Position numbers and translations under genes: made by a program. 64,000 nt of DNA from contig JAQFVV010012535.1 in the NCBI GenBank assembly GCA_028023455.1, positions 2,914,001 to 2,978,000 of the forward strand, read 5' to 3'. This stretch comes from Epiperipatus broadwayi. Its lineage: Eukaryota > Onychophora > Udeonychophora > Euonychophora > Peripatidae. Every line of letters starts with the position of its first letter. The stretch's first letter is position 1. Below, piece by piece: positions 31,041 through 42,579 of this stretch. The notes below the pieces were generated by a model that saw only the letters and a program-made list of their open reading frames with translations, made no database searches and was not told the DNA's origin.

Positions 31041-34000
31041 CTTATTAAAGCTTACAGAAAGTGGCACAGAGAAGGTGAGTAAATATGCTGCTACAACAGT
31101 CATTTGTAGGTTGATGTCATGTGATATATCATGGGATAGATTAAAATCCATTTTATATGAAATTAAAAATATAAAAAAATCAAAGGAAAACTTTTATATC
31201 ATTAGTTTTTCACAAACTCTATTCAACAAATAATTTAGGTAGACAATAGGATTGTCATGTCTGCAATTTCAACATTTACAAATTTATTAACACATTGTTA
31301 AAAAGAAATAAAAAAAGAAGAAATTACTATTTGATCAGATTGGTTTAGTGTTTCTATGGTGGCATATGTGTGTGCATGTGTGTTTGTGTCATACTGTAGC
31401 TTCATTTTTCATTCATGTATTTAATTATGATACCAAATACTATATTTTATAGTGAAATACAAATTTATAATCAACATCTCTGATAAACAATTTGAATACA
31501 TTTTAAGTGATTAATGGGTTGATGGATCAGTGGATTGTTGGGCAGACCAAATACACTATCAACTACTTTATTTGTTAAATAATTTTTTATTATTATTTAA
31601 GAGTGTAGAGAGTATTTTTTTATTGATTTAATTTGATTAATATTATTTAGAAGCCAGAATGATTTTTTTTCAAAAGAAAAAAAAGTTATTGAATATTTCC
31701 AGCTAATTATCTTATTGCAATAAGTGGGATTGACCTTATTGAGGTTGACCTTTGTAAGAAGTGACCTCTTGATTGGTGAAGGAAAATAGATATTTAAGCA
31801 ATTGTTGGTAAAAAAAAATTAATTTTTTTTCTCTCCCTCTCTATGTGGTAGTTGCAATCACCATCTTTTGGTGGTCAAACCGATTGATATTCAATTTAAA
31901 TTTTAAAGTATAACTTTCTTTAGTTTTCTTTGCATAAAACTAGTATTTCAAGAAAAAATAAATTTAATAAAGAAAGAATGAGAACGTAGTCAACTTCAAG
32001 CAAAGTATATCAGACTATCTTTCAATTAATTAACTTTTAGATTTAATATCGTTTAAAATGTGTATGTGTGTCTATCACTCAGATTTAACTTACATAACCT
32101 CAATCTTTAGTATTAATAATGAAATGAAATTGGGTGAAATTTGCTATTTTATGGGAAAAGTTATGCAGAAGTTTGTAACAAAAAATTTCATAGATTTTAG
32201 AATAAAAATTCTTTTAGCTGTATAAAGATAAAACTCAGAGGAAAGGATGCATGCCTAATTTAGTATATCATGCTATAAATTATTTTCAGGTAAAAATTAT
32301 ATCTAGCCATTCATATATTATATGATTAAGGAATTGAATGCACAGTTTATATAAAACTAATGGATAACTAATGTCTACTAAATGTACATATAACTTAACT
32401 CGAGTGGAAGTGTGTGAATACTATATGTGTATATTTTACTCATTGTTCCCCTCGCTTATACTCAGCCTATTAAAAATATTATCATTTAAGGAATTGTGTA
32501 TACTTAGATGAATATCAGAAATAGATAAACTATTCGCCTAATGGATTTGACAAGTTATTATGAACACCCGGATAAATACAGTTATAGTTCAAGTTAATTT
32601 GTGGAAAACTAGTGTTCTCTGCAGAAATTTATAAAATTTGTTGCCGAGTCATAAATTGTGTAATTACCAGTGAATTAAACAATAAAACATTATTAGAAAT
32701 CTGCAGCAGTAAATGTTAATTTATCACTATCAAAAAAAAAAAAAAAAAGGAAAAGAAATATTGAATACTTCACATGCTATTTCATCAGCAGTCTCAGTTA
32801 GCTGTTGCTAAGAACCTTTGAAATTGTCCTCAATTGGATCCAAAATGTGTATTGTTCATCCTGCAGGAATTCATCCATATGTCTACTAATATTTATTCAT
32901 TTTGTAATTATTGCCATTATCTTCGTTTATGACTAAGAAGCTTTATTTATAGACTGTACAAATGAATTACTATTTTTCATTAAAGAAGATTTAATTATTT
33001 CTTTTACTGTCAGTGTAGAGTAGATAGGTAGATTAATTTATTTATTTTATATGTGTTTTTTTTGAGCCAAAATCATCTCGGACATGTATAATACAAAAGT
33101 ATTGTACTGAGCAATTGATTATCACTTAGATATAATTTCTTTTATACATATTTTCAATATACTTATGTTAGTGGTAGAAGTGTTTATTTACTATCATGAA
33201 GCTAACAATGAATTTAAAGAAGGGTAAATACACAAAAGTGTTGTTTTACCTTTGTATTGTCAGAGATGATGAAGTCTATATAGATGAGGTCTGTATAATA
33301 ATAATCATTATACTTCAAATTAAAAGTTTTATAGTTCGTCATAAATTAAAATTTTACTTTCAAGTTATTAGTTAATATTGGCATAGCATTTATGTCTTGA
33401 ACATGATTTGAAAGTATTTCGTGTGTTGTTATTTATGCACGTGTGTGCCTATTTGCGCGACTCATTGTATTATAACTATTGAACTTACGGTCGTTTGACT
33501 TGTATTTTTCTGGTCAGTTTCAGATGATGTAATATGCCAAAAGAGGTGAAAGAATTAGGAATCTATATATGAATGAATTTTTTTTCTTTTTTTGGAATGA
33601 AATATGTTAAGTAGCTATGAGGTAAGAAATCATTAAAAATATATATTATATAGTAAGGGATTTAAAAAACTCTCTTTAATTTATTTAGATATTTACCATG
33701 AGTAAATTATATTTCCTAGATTAGGTATTTATGCACTATGATGATGATATTATACAAAGTGAAGCAATGTATTATTTCTCTTGTCTTCAGTGATGAGACT
33801 GAGTCCACTCCAATATTGAACCTATGAGTAAGGTTAGGGAGTCACTATATTTTGTCATTAAGATTATTAGAATTAAGAAGGGCTTCTTGTTTCTCTTGTG
33901 TCCATTTAGTAATTATTTTGTTTTATCATATTACACATAGTTAATTTTAATACAGTTTGTCAATCAAAATAAAAGTAGAATTAGTTTTTTTTATGGAATA

Positions 34001-34985
34001 TCCACAGCCGAAGTAGTACTATAGTTGTTAGCTGGTCTATGGCATCATCTGTATTATGATATTTTACTTCTTAATTTCATAAGCAAACCAAGAGGGTAAT
34101 TGTGTTAATTATATCATAGCATGTAACATAATATAAAAGCATACATGAAATTCTATTGATTCTGAAGATATGGAGGAGTTTATCACCAGATTTGCAAGTT
34201 TTGGGTAAATATTTCAAATCGTATCACACTAATCATCAAATCCTCAGAATGAATCATCCCTATTTTAAATGAGTAAACAAAAAATGTAGCTAGTTAATAG
34301 AATTGTCTAATTGACTCATTAAAGAGTTATTCTCTAGATGTTCAGAGTTGTTTAACTTTCATGCTATTGTAGGATAGGGTGACTCCTTTAACTTACATCT
34401 TGCCTCCCTATTGCAATGTTTAATTATTCCAATGTTAGTTTTTCCAATAAAGAATATTAGAATTACCTGATAACATGAATATATGTGAAGCAAAAGTATA
34501 AAGATGTTTATTTTAATTGCGTAATGTAATAAATGTTTCACTTATTTTAAACTTTGCTGACAGTTATTCTTTTATAAACATTCACATTCTGAATTTCCAC
34601 ACCAATGTATCCAATACAATATAATTGTCCCTTTTCATGGATTGATGAGGAACATATATGAAATGCTTAATTATTTGATAAACTTATGGGAAGATATGTA
34701 ATCAGTTGTTATATATATAATGATTTGAAATGAAAAGGTACCCGTTTCTTTCATTATCTCATTGCTACTTCATTAAAAAAATATTTGATTTTATATCATC
34801 ACCCTATATGGTAGTAGTTATTAGATGCTATATAATATGAATTTTTAAATAAGTATATAATAAAACCTTGAGATATCACCTTCGTGTTTCCAAGTAAATA
34901 TTAATTTAGTCATTTAATTTAAACTTATTATACAGTAAAAGCTGATTAGTGTTATATCCTTCTTCTAACTTCTTAAAGTATTACT
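31041..34985. other. No recognisable gene; AT-rich DNA
   Basis: No coding similarity, RNA box or clear repeat was found in about 3.9 kb. Open frames do not exceed 60-70 codons. Confidence 0.5.
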
Positions 34986-34989
34986 ATGG

Positions 34990-36420
34990 TTAGTCAAAAG
35001 TGTATTTGGATGATGGGAGAGGTTAAGCTTGAGGTATAACTTATTAGGTTTAATGGATGGGACTCTGTCAATTTCAACCATTTATTCATTACAAAACAGA
35101 TGGTAAAATAATATATCTTGAGTTATTGACAAGTCTATCTGCTTCACAATTTCTTATACATTTTCTGTGAAGCAACTTCTTTTCTGATATCTGATATAAG
35201 AATAAGTGAAGAACAAGAATATATAGCAAAGAAGTAGATTATGAAGTACTGACAATATTTTTCATGGTAATATTTAATTGAGTATCAGAAGATAGAATGG
35301 AAACTTTTACTCCCAACAGGGACATGATGTTTATGTGCAAAATATGTTAACACTAAGAAATCTGACCATAAAGTCTTCATATCAAAACCCCAATAAGTGG
35401 CAGACGGTGATTTTATCTAAAACAATTTTGGCCTACCTTTATTAAATGAAGAAAATGAAATTATAATTCAAGATCAGCATAAAGTGGTGCTTTATTCTAT
35501 TCTTGTACTGAGATGACTCCATGTTGTTTAGATAAAAACTTGAGCATAATGCTGACAATGAATTGCAAATAAAACATCAAACTGTGAATTTTTTTTAAAA
35601 CTTTTTTCCATATCTATTGGAAGATTTTTCTATTTCCAAAAAGGATCTCTTTTGATAAGTTAAAACAATATCACTAGTACAGGTGAATTTCCTGTTTGGT
35701 GTTTCAGGAAAGTCATTGATGAATATATTGAATAAATTAGATGATAGAACTTAGCCCTATGGAAGTCAATTCTACAAAATTTTGTATCTACTATGATCAT
35801 CATTTAATATCACTTCAATTTTCCTACTAGAAGGCATTTCGCATAGTATATTAATGTTTTTCCTGAATTTAAGAATTTTAAAACTTTTAGAAAAGGATTA
35901 TTTTTCCAAGAAAAATAATAAGCTGAAGTTTGATCAATAAGGTTTTGATTTATGTTCAAGGCCTTTTTCAACATAAGTTGTTAAAAATAAAAGCTGGTCA
36001 AAAAATCTTCTTTCAAGACTAAATCCAGCTCAATTGACAGATATGTTACTCTTAATTATTGGAAAAATTTCTGTTAATATAATTCTTTCAAAAAGCTTAT
36101 AGGGAATGCATAATAATGATATTGGGAAATAATCATTTTGATGATTATTAGCTTTGCTTGGTTTTGAAACTATTATAATTTTCATTACATAAAATACCAA
36201 ATTTTTGGAATCGTTTTCATATCAATAATGTTAATAAATAATATTGTCAACTATGTTTTAGATTTAGATCCTACATTTTTTGAAAATTCTGGAAGAATGA
36301 TATCTGATCCTTTGATCTTTTTTGGTTTAAAACAAATGAGGGCAAGTCCAAGTCCATGAATATCTACAGATTTCTTACCACATTCATATTTTTTTCTTTT
36401 ATCAATTGGAATCAATTTTT
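34990..36420 (-). pseudogene. Highly decayed LINE reverse transcriptase
   Basis: No long frame survives, but stepping between frames on the minus strand gives the RT blocks in correct order. KIKGSDIILPEFSKNVG lies near 36290-36350 (pre-palm), YFPISLLCIPYKLFERIIL near 36086-36140 and AGFSLERRFFDQLL near 36000-36050. SNLFNIFINDFPETPNRKF then TCTSDIVL (position of YADDI) lie near 35665-35755. Then come KTLWSDFLVL and TQLNITMKNIVS near 35240-35290, matching the C-terminal region of jockey-type elements. Many stops and indels show great age; it differs from the other LINEs here. Confidence 0.7.
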
Positions 36421-36567
36421 GTGAGAAGGTTTATTGATTAACTATATAAATTATGAATAATATTACAAGTATTAGCTATCATGTAAGCTTTTACAATTCA
36501 ATTAGAATTTAATAAATTTCTAAGAGTTTTATGTTTTTAAATGTGACTTATTATTGCATAACCTTGC

Positions 36568-36640
36568 ATGGTTTAGTTTAGTTGATAAAGCATTGAACTT
36601 GGATCAGGAGGTGCTAAGATTGATTTTAGCACAATAGATC
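36568..36640 (+). other. Decayed tRNA-like sequence (SINE head or tRNA pseudogene)
   Basis: GGTTTAGTTGATAAAGCA resembles a tRNA D-arm with A box. TTGAACTTGGATCAGG resembles an anticodon arm with one base lost. AAGATTGATTTTAGC falls where a B box should be but is eroded. No acceptor pairing can be seen, so a working tRNA is unlikely. Confidence 0.45.
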
Positions 36641-38515
36641 TGGTATTTGTACTTCTTGTAAACTCTTGAACAATATAGCTGATTTTTTTATTGCATAGAT
36701 GTATCTTCTTTATTTTTAAAATTATATCTTAATGATTATTTTTCAGTTTTTAAATTTTCATTTACTTCTATTTATCTGAAAATGCAGTATGATTTTAAAA
36801 TTTAATGTTTTAAATATAAGTCAAATATTCAGAAAGCACTTATGGGGCTTGAATTAAATTAGCTCTATTAACCTTTGCTTTACTCAATGATTACATTTTA
36901 GCTTCTGATAAAAAAGAGAGATGAAAATAAAGAGAAAGGATTTTTTTTTATAATTTTGTCAATTATTTTTATTATACTACTTTATCATTTTTTGGAATTT
37001 TTCCATGTCCCCCCCCCCCCCCCCCATAATTATAAACTCTCAAGATTCTCTGATTGATTCATAATTATATATTTTATATATTTATCTTTATTATTCTTTT
37101 TAAATTTTTATTTAAGTCAACTTTTTATCTTCTGCATAAAAAATGTTATTATTAAACAAAGCTTAATCAAAGTTAAGTTTTAATAAGATATGTCAATTTG
37201 GGAACCAATTTTGAAAAATTAAAATTGGAAAAAAAAGCTTTCTTAATGATAAAATACGATTTAAAACAAATTAGTTTAACCATACTGCATTTGTATAAAT
37301 TATCGTTTTCTATAAGTCAGTTTTATGAATCTTGAAATAAAATATTATCTCTAAAAATTCAATAAATCAATGTTTTTCTTACCCATGGTTTCAATTACTG
37401 TGATTTTCAAATATATTAAATATGAAAATACAAAATTAATAAAAACTTTAATTTTTAAAATTTATTTTTTTTAGTTTAAAAAATGAATATAGTTTTAAAA
37501 ATAAAATGTCAATAATGAATTAAAAAAATAATAATAGAAATAAATAATTATAACAAAAATATATTTAGTAAAAAATATATTTTCTATATATTTAAGACAA
37601 ATTTCATTGTAGTATAATTTGAAATAATGAAAATATTTTTTTAAATATTAAAAATTCTCTCTCCAATTTAAAAAAACAAACAAAAAAATAATATAATGTT
37701 ATTAACAGTAACAGTTTTCTATTTGATATTAATAAACTTTTAGCAGATTAATTTTCTGCTAAAACAAATATATTAAATTACAGCTAAAAATAAATATCAA
37801 ATACTTATTAAAAAATAGATGTTTAATAAATTTCCAAAAAATAAGCAAGTAAACAGATAAAATATAAATTTGCTTTTCTCTTATTTCAATATTGGCTTAA
37901 AGTGTATAATGCTTAAGTTTGGGAGCTATTTTTTCTTCAGTAGAAATTTAATAGAATATTTATTTCTCTTCACTTGGATTATCAATAGCTGTTGATAGTT
38001 AAAGCAATATAGTTAAAATTAAAATTTTTAATCTATTAAAGAATTTCTAACCATAATAATTATTTAAAGCTTTTCTTTAAGTTAAAGTTTTTAGCATTAG
38101 TCAACTGTAATAGATATCTGATGTCAAAGCCATTTTAATCCTTTCTGCAGCACCAAGATACTATTTATGTAAAAAATCATATGACATATTAAAATATTGT
38201 ACATTTTTATTTTTATGTGGATACAAAATTTTTGTACAGCAGTAATTATGACTACAAATTAAAACAATAATCACATACACACAAAATTACTGATAACTTT
38301 CCTTTTTGCTTCTTTGATTATGCAGGCCATATTTCCTTCTTTTATTGTTTTTGTTTCAAAAATTTAAAAGAGTTTAAAAAGTGTTTGTTCTGTTTGTGAT
38401 TTCTTTCATCCAACCACTTGGCATAAGGTTAAAAAAAACCTGTGTTTTTCTTTAATTTAATTTTAAATGTGTGTAGTACTAATTTACTTATTAATATATG
38501 AATAAACTTCTGTGA
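36641..38515. other. No recognisable gene; AT-rich DNA with C17 run
   Basis: The only remarkable item is a C17 homopolymer at 37009-37025. The rest is AT-rich and non-coding. Confidence 0.55.
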
Positions 38516-38516
38516 G

Positions 38517-39272
38517 TATATATATATTTCCCAGAAGTTAATATGTTATAACCAAGATTAATAATCCAATACTGGTTTATTAAATAAATAAAATACTTTT
38601 TGAGATGAAATCTCTTATTTCAGTTTCTTTTTAGAGATCAAACTAAAGCACTTTGGGAGAAAAGAATGAAGATTTTAAATCATCTTATTACTTTTTTTAA
38701 AGCTATATTTCAAATAGCTTTATATTATTTTAATTGACATTTGTAAAAAAATTCAATTTAGATCTTGTCAGTACCAAATCAAATAAAAAAATATAAAATT
38801 TCCCAGCAATTAATATTATGTTATAATCAGTATTAATACTTCAACACAAGCTTATTAAGTAATTGAAATGTTTTCAATCTAAAGCAGACAAAAAACTTTT
38901 TGAAATAAAAGCTCAGTTCATTTTTACTTTCTTACTATAATTTCTTTACAATATAACTACTGGAAAAAATTATATTTACCTATTTTGGTATTTGATTTGG
39001 TATTGATAAGTAGAAATTGTAAAATTTTGCAAGTATCAATTAAAATAATATAAAGCAATTTGATATATAGTTTTAAAAAAGTAATATGATGATTTAAAAT
39101 CTTTATGTTTTCTTTCCAAAGTACTTTAGGTTGGTCTCTATAAAGAAATAGAAGTAAGAGAGTAAAAACGGACTCAACTTTTCTCTCAAAAAGTTTTATC
39201 TTGTGCTTTGGATTGAGAGTATTTCATTTATTTAATAAACTAATGGAGTATTAATTTTGATTATATATATAT
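38517..39272. repeat. TA-flanked element of tandem plus inverted 280-bp units
   Basis: Three copies of one sequence: a forward unit 38517-38796, a truncated forward unit 38797-38964 starting 280 bp later, and an inverted unit 38965-39272. Shared landmarks are TTTCCCAG, GTTTATTAAATAAAT, ACTTTTTGAGA and TTTTAAATCATC. Both outer edges are short TA runs. There is no coding capacity and I see no hammerhead core. The architecture equals that of the hammerhead-bearing elements at 41842 and 56711. Confidence 0.75.
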
Positions 39273-39826
39273 ATGAAAATAATTCCAGTGCATACAGTTA
39301 TCTGAAATAAATATCAAATATCAAATAATCTCAAATTTTAAAAAATTTTGTGAAATAAACGTTTAGAGACCTCATCTCAAAACAGCTAATTCAAAAAGCT
39401 ACCTTCTTTAAATTATTGTCTGCAAATAATTAAATATTGAAATACAGATTAATTCAATCAGAGACCACAAAATTACATATAAATATGTGTATGTGCTAAA
39501 AATGAATGCTATATATGTTTTTTTTTTCATCTGTAAATTTTGATATCTTTACCAAGGTTAGGAACTAATTATCGTGGTTGTGGAAAGATTACTGCATCTA
39601 ATTCATATTTTTTTGAGTGACAGTGTCTCTTCCTAGCTTTTTTCAAGATGAAATTTTAAATATAAAATAGACAAAAAAATTAATTATAGTTTTATCAGAG
39701 TAAAAAAACCTATGTACTGAGAAACCAAATTCCAATGTTAAAATAACTTATTTTATAGTCTACAATTGTTATATACTAAAATAAATTTATCCGCGATAGT
39801 TTAGGAAATTGATAGATTTCATACTT
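39273..39826. other. No recognisable gene
   Basis: AT-rich spacer between the 280-bp-unit element and the SINE target duplication; nothing specific seen. Confidence 0.5.
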
Positions 39827-39958
39827 AAAAGTAAAAAGCAGTCTTGCGTTGTTAGCCGAGAGGTATCGCAGCTGCCATGCAAGCAAGTAGTTGGTTGCAG
39901 ACGGGTGTGGGTTCGCGTCCCGGCAGATGCTATGACATATGAAAAAAGTAAAAAGCAG
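39827..39958 (+). mobile_element. tRNA-derived SINE with 15-bp TSD
   Basis: The element (39842-39943) has an A box in TTAGCCGAGAGG, a Leu/Ser-type long variable region and a B box in GGTTCGCGTCCCGGC. It ends GCTATGACATATGAA. The perfect 15-bp direct repeat AAAAGTAAAAAGCAG at 39827-39841 and 39944-39958 shows insertion by target-primed reverse transcription. The TTTGACATATG end is shared with the copies at 45480 and 60055, so it is probably the LINE-recognised tail. Confidence 0.88.
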
Positions 39959-40820
39959 CTAAAAAAATAACTTGCCTATATATTATTTTAATGTATTTGC
40001 ATATTCAAACACGTGATCGCGTAGTTGCCTTACTGAATTATTTACGAGATCGATCCGATTTTTGCATTTATTATAAGAATTTGCTAAACGTTTGCTCTTC
40101 ATTTTTTAAATAATCGAATGTACGCTTATTTAATATTTTCTGTTTTAAGATATGAATAATATACATTCTATAGCTTAGATTAATTAATTATTTTTGACTA
40201 AAATAATTGCTCTATATAATTATTATAATAAAGATAACTTTTTTTTAAAAAAATAATATTGAGAAAGATATTTTAATAAACGAAGAATAAAAAAATGTGC
40301 ATTTTTTTCTGACTCAAAACTATCAATAATAATTAAATGTCAAACCTTATTAACTTTTTAAACTTTTGATTGTTGTATTTGCAATTGTTATAAAAAATAT
40401 TTAAAAATGCAAAATACATTTTTTTATTTGAATATATTTTACATTAAAAAGTATATACTAGTTTTTTATATTTCTTTTACTTTTTATTTCTTTAAATATC
40501 CAAGATTTAACTTATGCAGTCAAACTTTGGGGAAAAAATAATATAATTAAAATTATAAATATATACACAGCGGGCGTATCCATCTGTCTAATTATTTAAG
40601 TGTCTTTCATCTGTTTTAACGTTAGTCCATCTTTACATTCATTCATCCATCTATCTGTCTACCTATTTATTTATCTATATACCTATATGTTCTTATCTAT
40701 CTATTTATCCACCCATATTGTCAATCCACATCCACTCATTCACTATTTACTCATTTTTGTTTAAAAACATATGGCTATTTAGAATATTCTTTTTTGCATA
40801 ACCCATTGTATGTAGTTAGA
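39959..40820. other. No gene; degenerate CTAT/CATC-rich stretch
   Basis: AT-rich DNA; 40570-40740 holds a heavily mutated CTAT/CATC-type simple repeat with units such as CATCTATCTGTC. Confidence 0.6.
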
Positions 40821-41820
40821 GTCATTATCATCGTCAATCATTATCAATTCACTGCAGGGTCTCTCCAAGTTCAATACATCTTCTATGATCTCTAGTCTCA
40901 CCTCTCCACATTACCCTGCACACTTTCTTATTTCATTCATCATATCACATATAGTCTCTTTTCAAGTCTTTTACAATCTCTTGGAATCCAGTTTAAGATT
41001 TCAAATGTCCAGCTATTATCATCTCTTCTAGAAATATGTTCAGCCCAAATCCATTTTAGTCTTGAATTTTTTCAACAATGTCAGCAACACCTGTTTGTTC
41101 TTGTATCCATGTATTGCATTTTCACTATCATCTTGTTACTTCTAACATGCATCTCTCCATACTTCTTTGAGTAATATGAAGTCTCTGTATTGCTCTTCTA
41201 TTAAGTGTCCAAGTCTCAGATTCATAAGTAACAACTGGTAAGACACATTTATTAAAAATTTCCTTTTCAAACCCACAGGTATATTTCCTTTTAATATTAA
41301 GTTATTTCTACCAATTTCATCCATTATATTTTCATTTGTAGTAATAATATCACCAAGGTATTTGTAGTGGTTAACATCTTCTAACTGATCATAATCAATC
41401 TTTATTTTCATCTTTTGAGAAAATCCATTGAACATACCTTTAGTTCTTTTAACATTTACTTTTAGCCTTACTTTCTTACTTTCATCTGATAACTGTTGCA
41501 AAATTTCCTGAAGCTCTGAAGAATTATTTGTAAAAACAACTATATCATCTGCAAAGTGTTAATCTCCATTTACTTTTACTCCTTTAGCTTCCCATTTTAA
41601 TCTACAAAATACTTTTTGCAGCACTGCAGTAAAAAATTTAGAAATATGGCACCAACCTGTATTACACCCTTCTCAACATTAACCTTCCTAGTATCATTAT
41701 GAAATATAACTGGTTTGCAGTTGCATTTTTATAAATATTCTTCAGAATATGACAATATTTTATATCCTAATGACCCAATGCTTTATTCATTAAAGAAATG
41801 TTTACAGAATCAATTATTTA
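40820..41820 (-). mobile_element. RTE-type LINE, 3' third
   Basis: The minus strand aligns with about 26690-27713 of the full-length RTE copy, from just before the motif-B region to the 3' end (GATGATAATGA tail at 40824). It covers FTDD-equivalent sequence (FADD... region near 41540-41560), YKYLG and the C-terminal GHI region. One open stretch of 119 codons (41142-41501) survives. Its sequence confirms that residues now stop codons in the other copy (AAA at 26866, GGA at 27067) were once coding. Confidence 0.85.
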
Positions 41821-41987
41821 AGATTATATATATATATGATAAACAAAACAGGTTATAAATTTTGTAGCTTGCTATAGCTTGTATCTAATGATCACTAGAT
41901 GGAGCTTTACCAATAGCCCATTATCAAGCTTTGTTTACACAAATGCTGAGAGAGATAGAGTTCAATATCTCTCTCAAATTGTCTCCA

Positions 41988-42032
41988 ACCTTTAAACCAT
42001 GGTTTCAAGCTAGTTGGTTCATGTCAGTAAAG
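41988..42032 (-). ncRNA. Hammerhead motif with CA insertion in core
   Basis: Minus strand: CCTTTA, CTGACATGA, ACCAACTAGCTT, GAAA, CCATGG, TT, TAAAGG. Stem I (6 bp) and the stem III palindrome are intact. The core reads CTGA-CA-TGA, a two-base insertion expected to abolish cleavage. Confidence 0.6.
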
Positions 42033-42388
42033 GGTAGGAAGACCAAAAACTAGATCTAAACACCAACTCTACAAACGGCAATTTATGACACATAATACTA
42101 TCAGTTTGAAAGCACAAATTTTTCAGATATGTAAATATCTTCAAATCCAGTCAAACAAACTAGATAGCTATATATGTCTAAATTCAGTTCAGTTTCACCA
42201 TATAGTAAATGCCTCTGCAATATATATCATTGCAAAAACCCTCAAGGATACATTTTATATAGTTTGTTTGACTGGATTTGAAGATATTTACGTATCTGAA
42301 AAATTAGTGCTTTCAAACTGATAGTATCGTATTTCATAAATAGCTGTTTGTAGAGTTGGTGTTGAGATCTAGTTTCTGGTCTTCCTAC

Positions 42389-42433
42389 CCTTTACTGACA
42401 TGAGCCAACTAGCTTAAAACCATGGTTTAAAGG
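42389..42433 (+). ncRNA. Hammerhead motif, right arm, core mutated
   Basis: Plus strand: CCTTTA, CTGACATGA, GCCAACTAGCTT, AAAA, CCATGG, TT, TAAAGG. It shares the CA insertion with the left arm and also has AAAA for GAAA, so it is inactive by expectation. Confidence 0.6.
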
Positions 42434-42529
42434 TTGGAGACAATTTGAGAGAGATATTGAATTCTATCTCTCTCAGCATTTGTGTAAACAAAGCTTGATA
42501 GTGGGCTATTGGTAAAGCTTCATCTAGTG

Positions 42530-42576
<47 letters not shown>

Positions 42577-42579
<3 letters not shown>

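Larger units (their letters stand above)
41842..42576. mobile_element. Palindromic retrozyme-like element (family 1)
   Basis: A minus-oriented unit of about 415 bp (41842-42257) is joined head to head with a partial plus unit (42258-42535). The arms pair over about 280 bp; the loop holds the part of the unit absent from the right arm. Each arm carries a hammerhead layout. The left outer end reads GATAAACAAAACAGG next to TA repeats. The right arm stops at GATCAT and passes into (AT)n at 42532-42576. The same asymmetry is seen at 56711-58231. Confidence 0.8.

Noticed and set aside
39842-39943. A functional tRNA gene
   Set aside because: It has A and B boxes but no acceptor-stem pairing, and it has a 15-bp target-site duplication, so it is a SINE.
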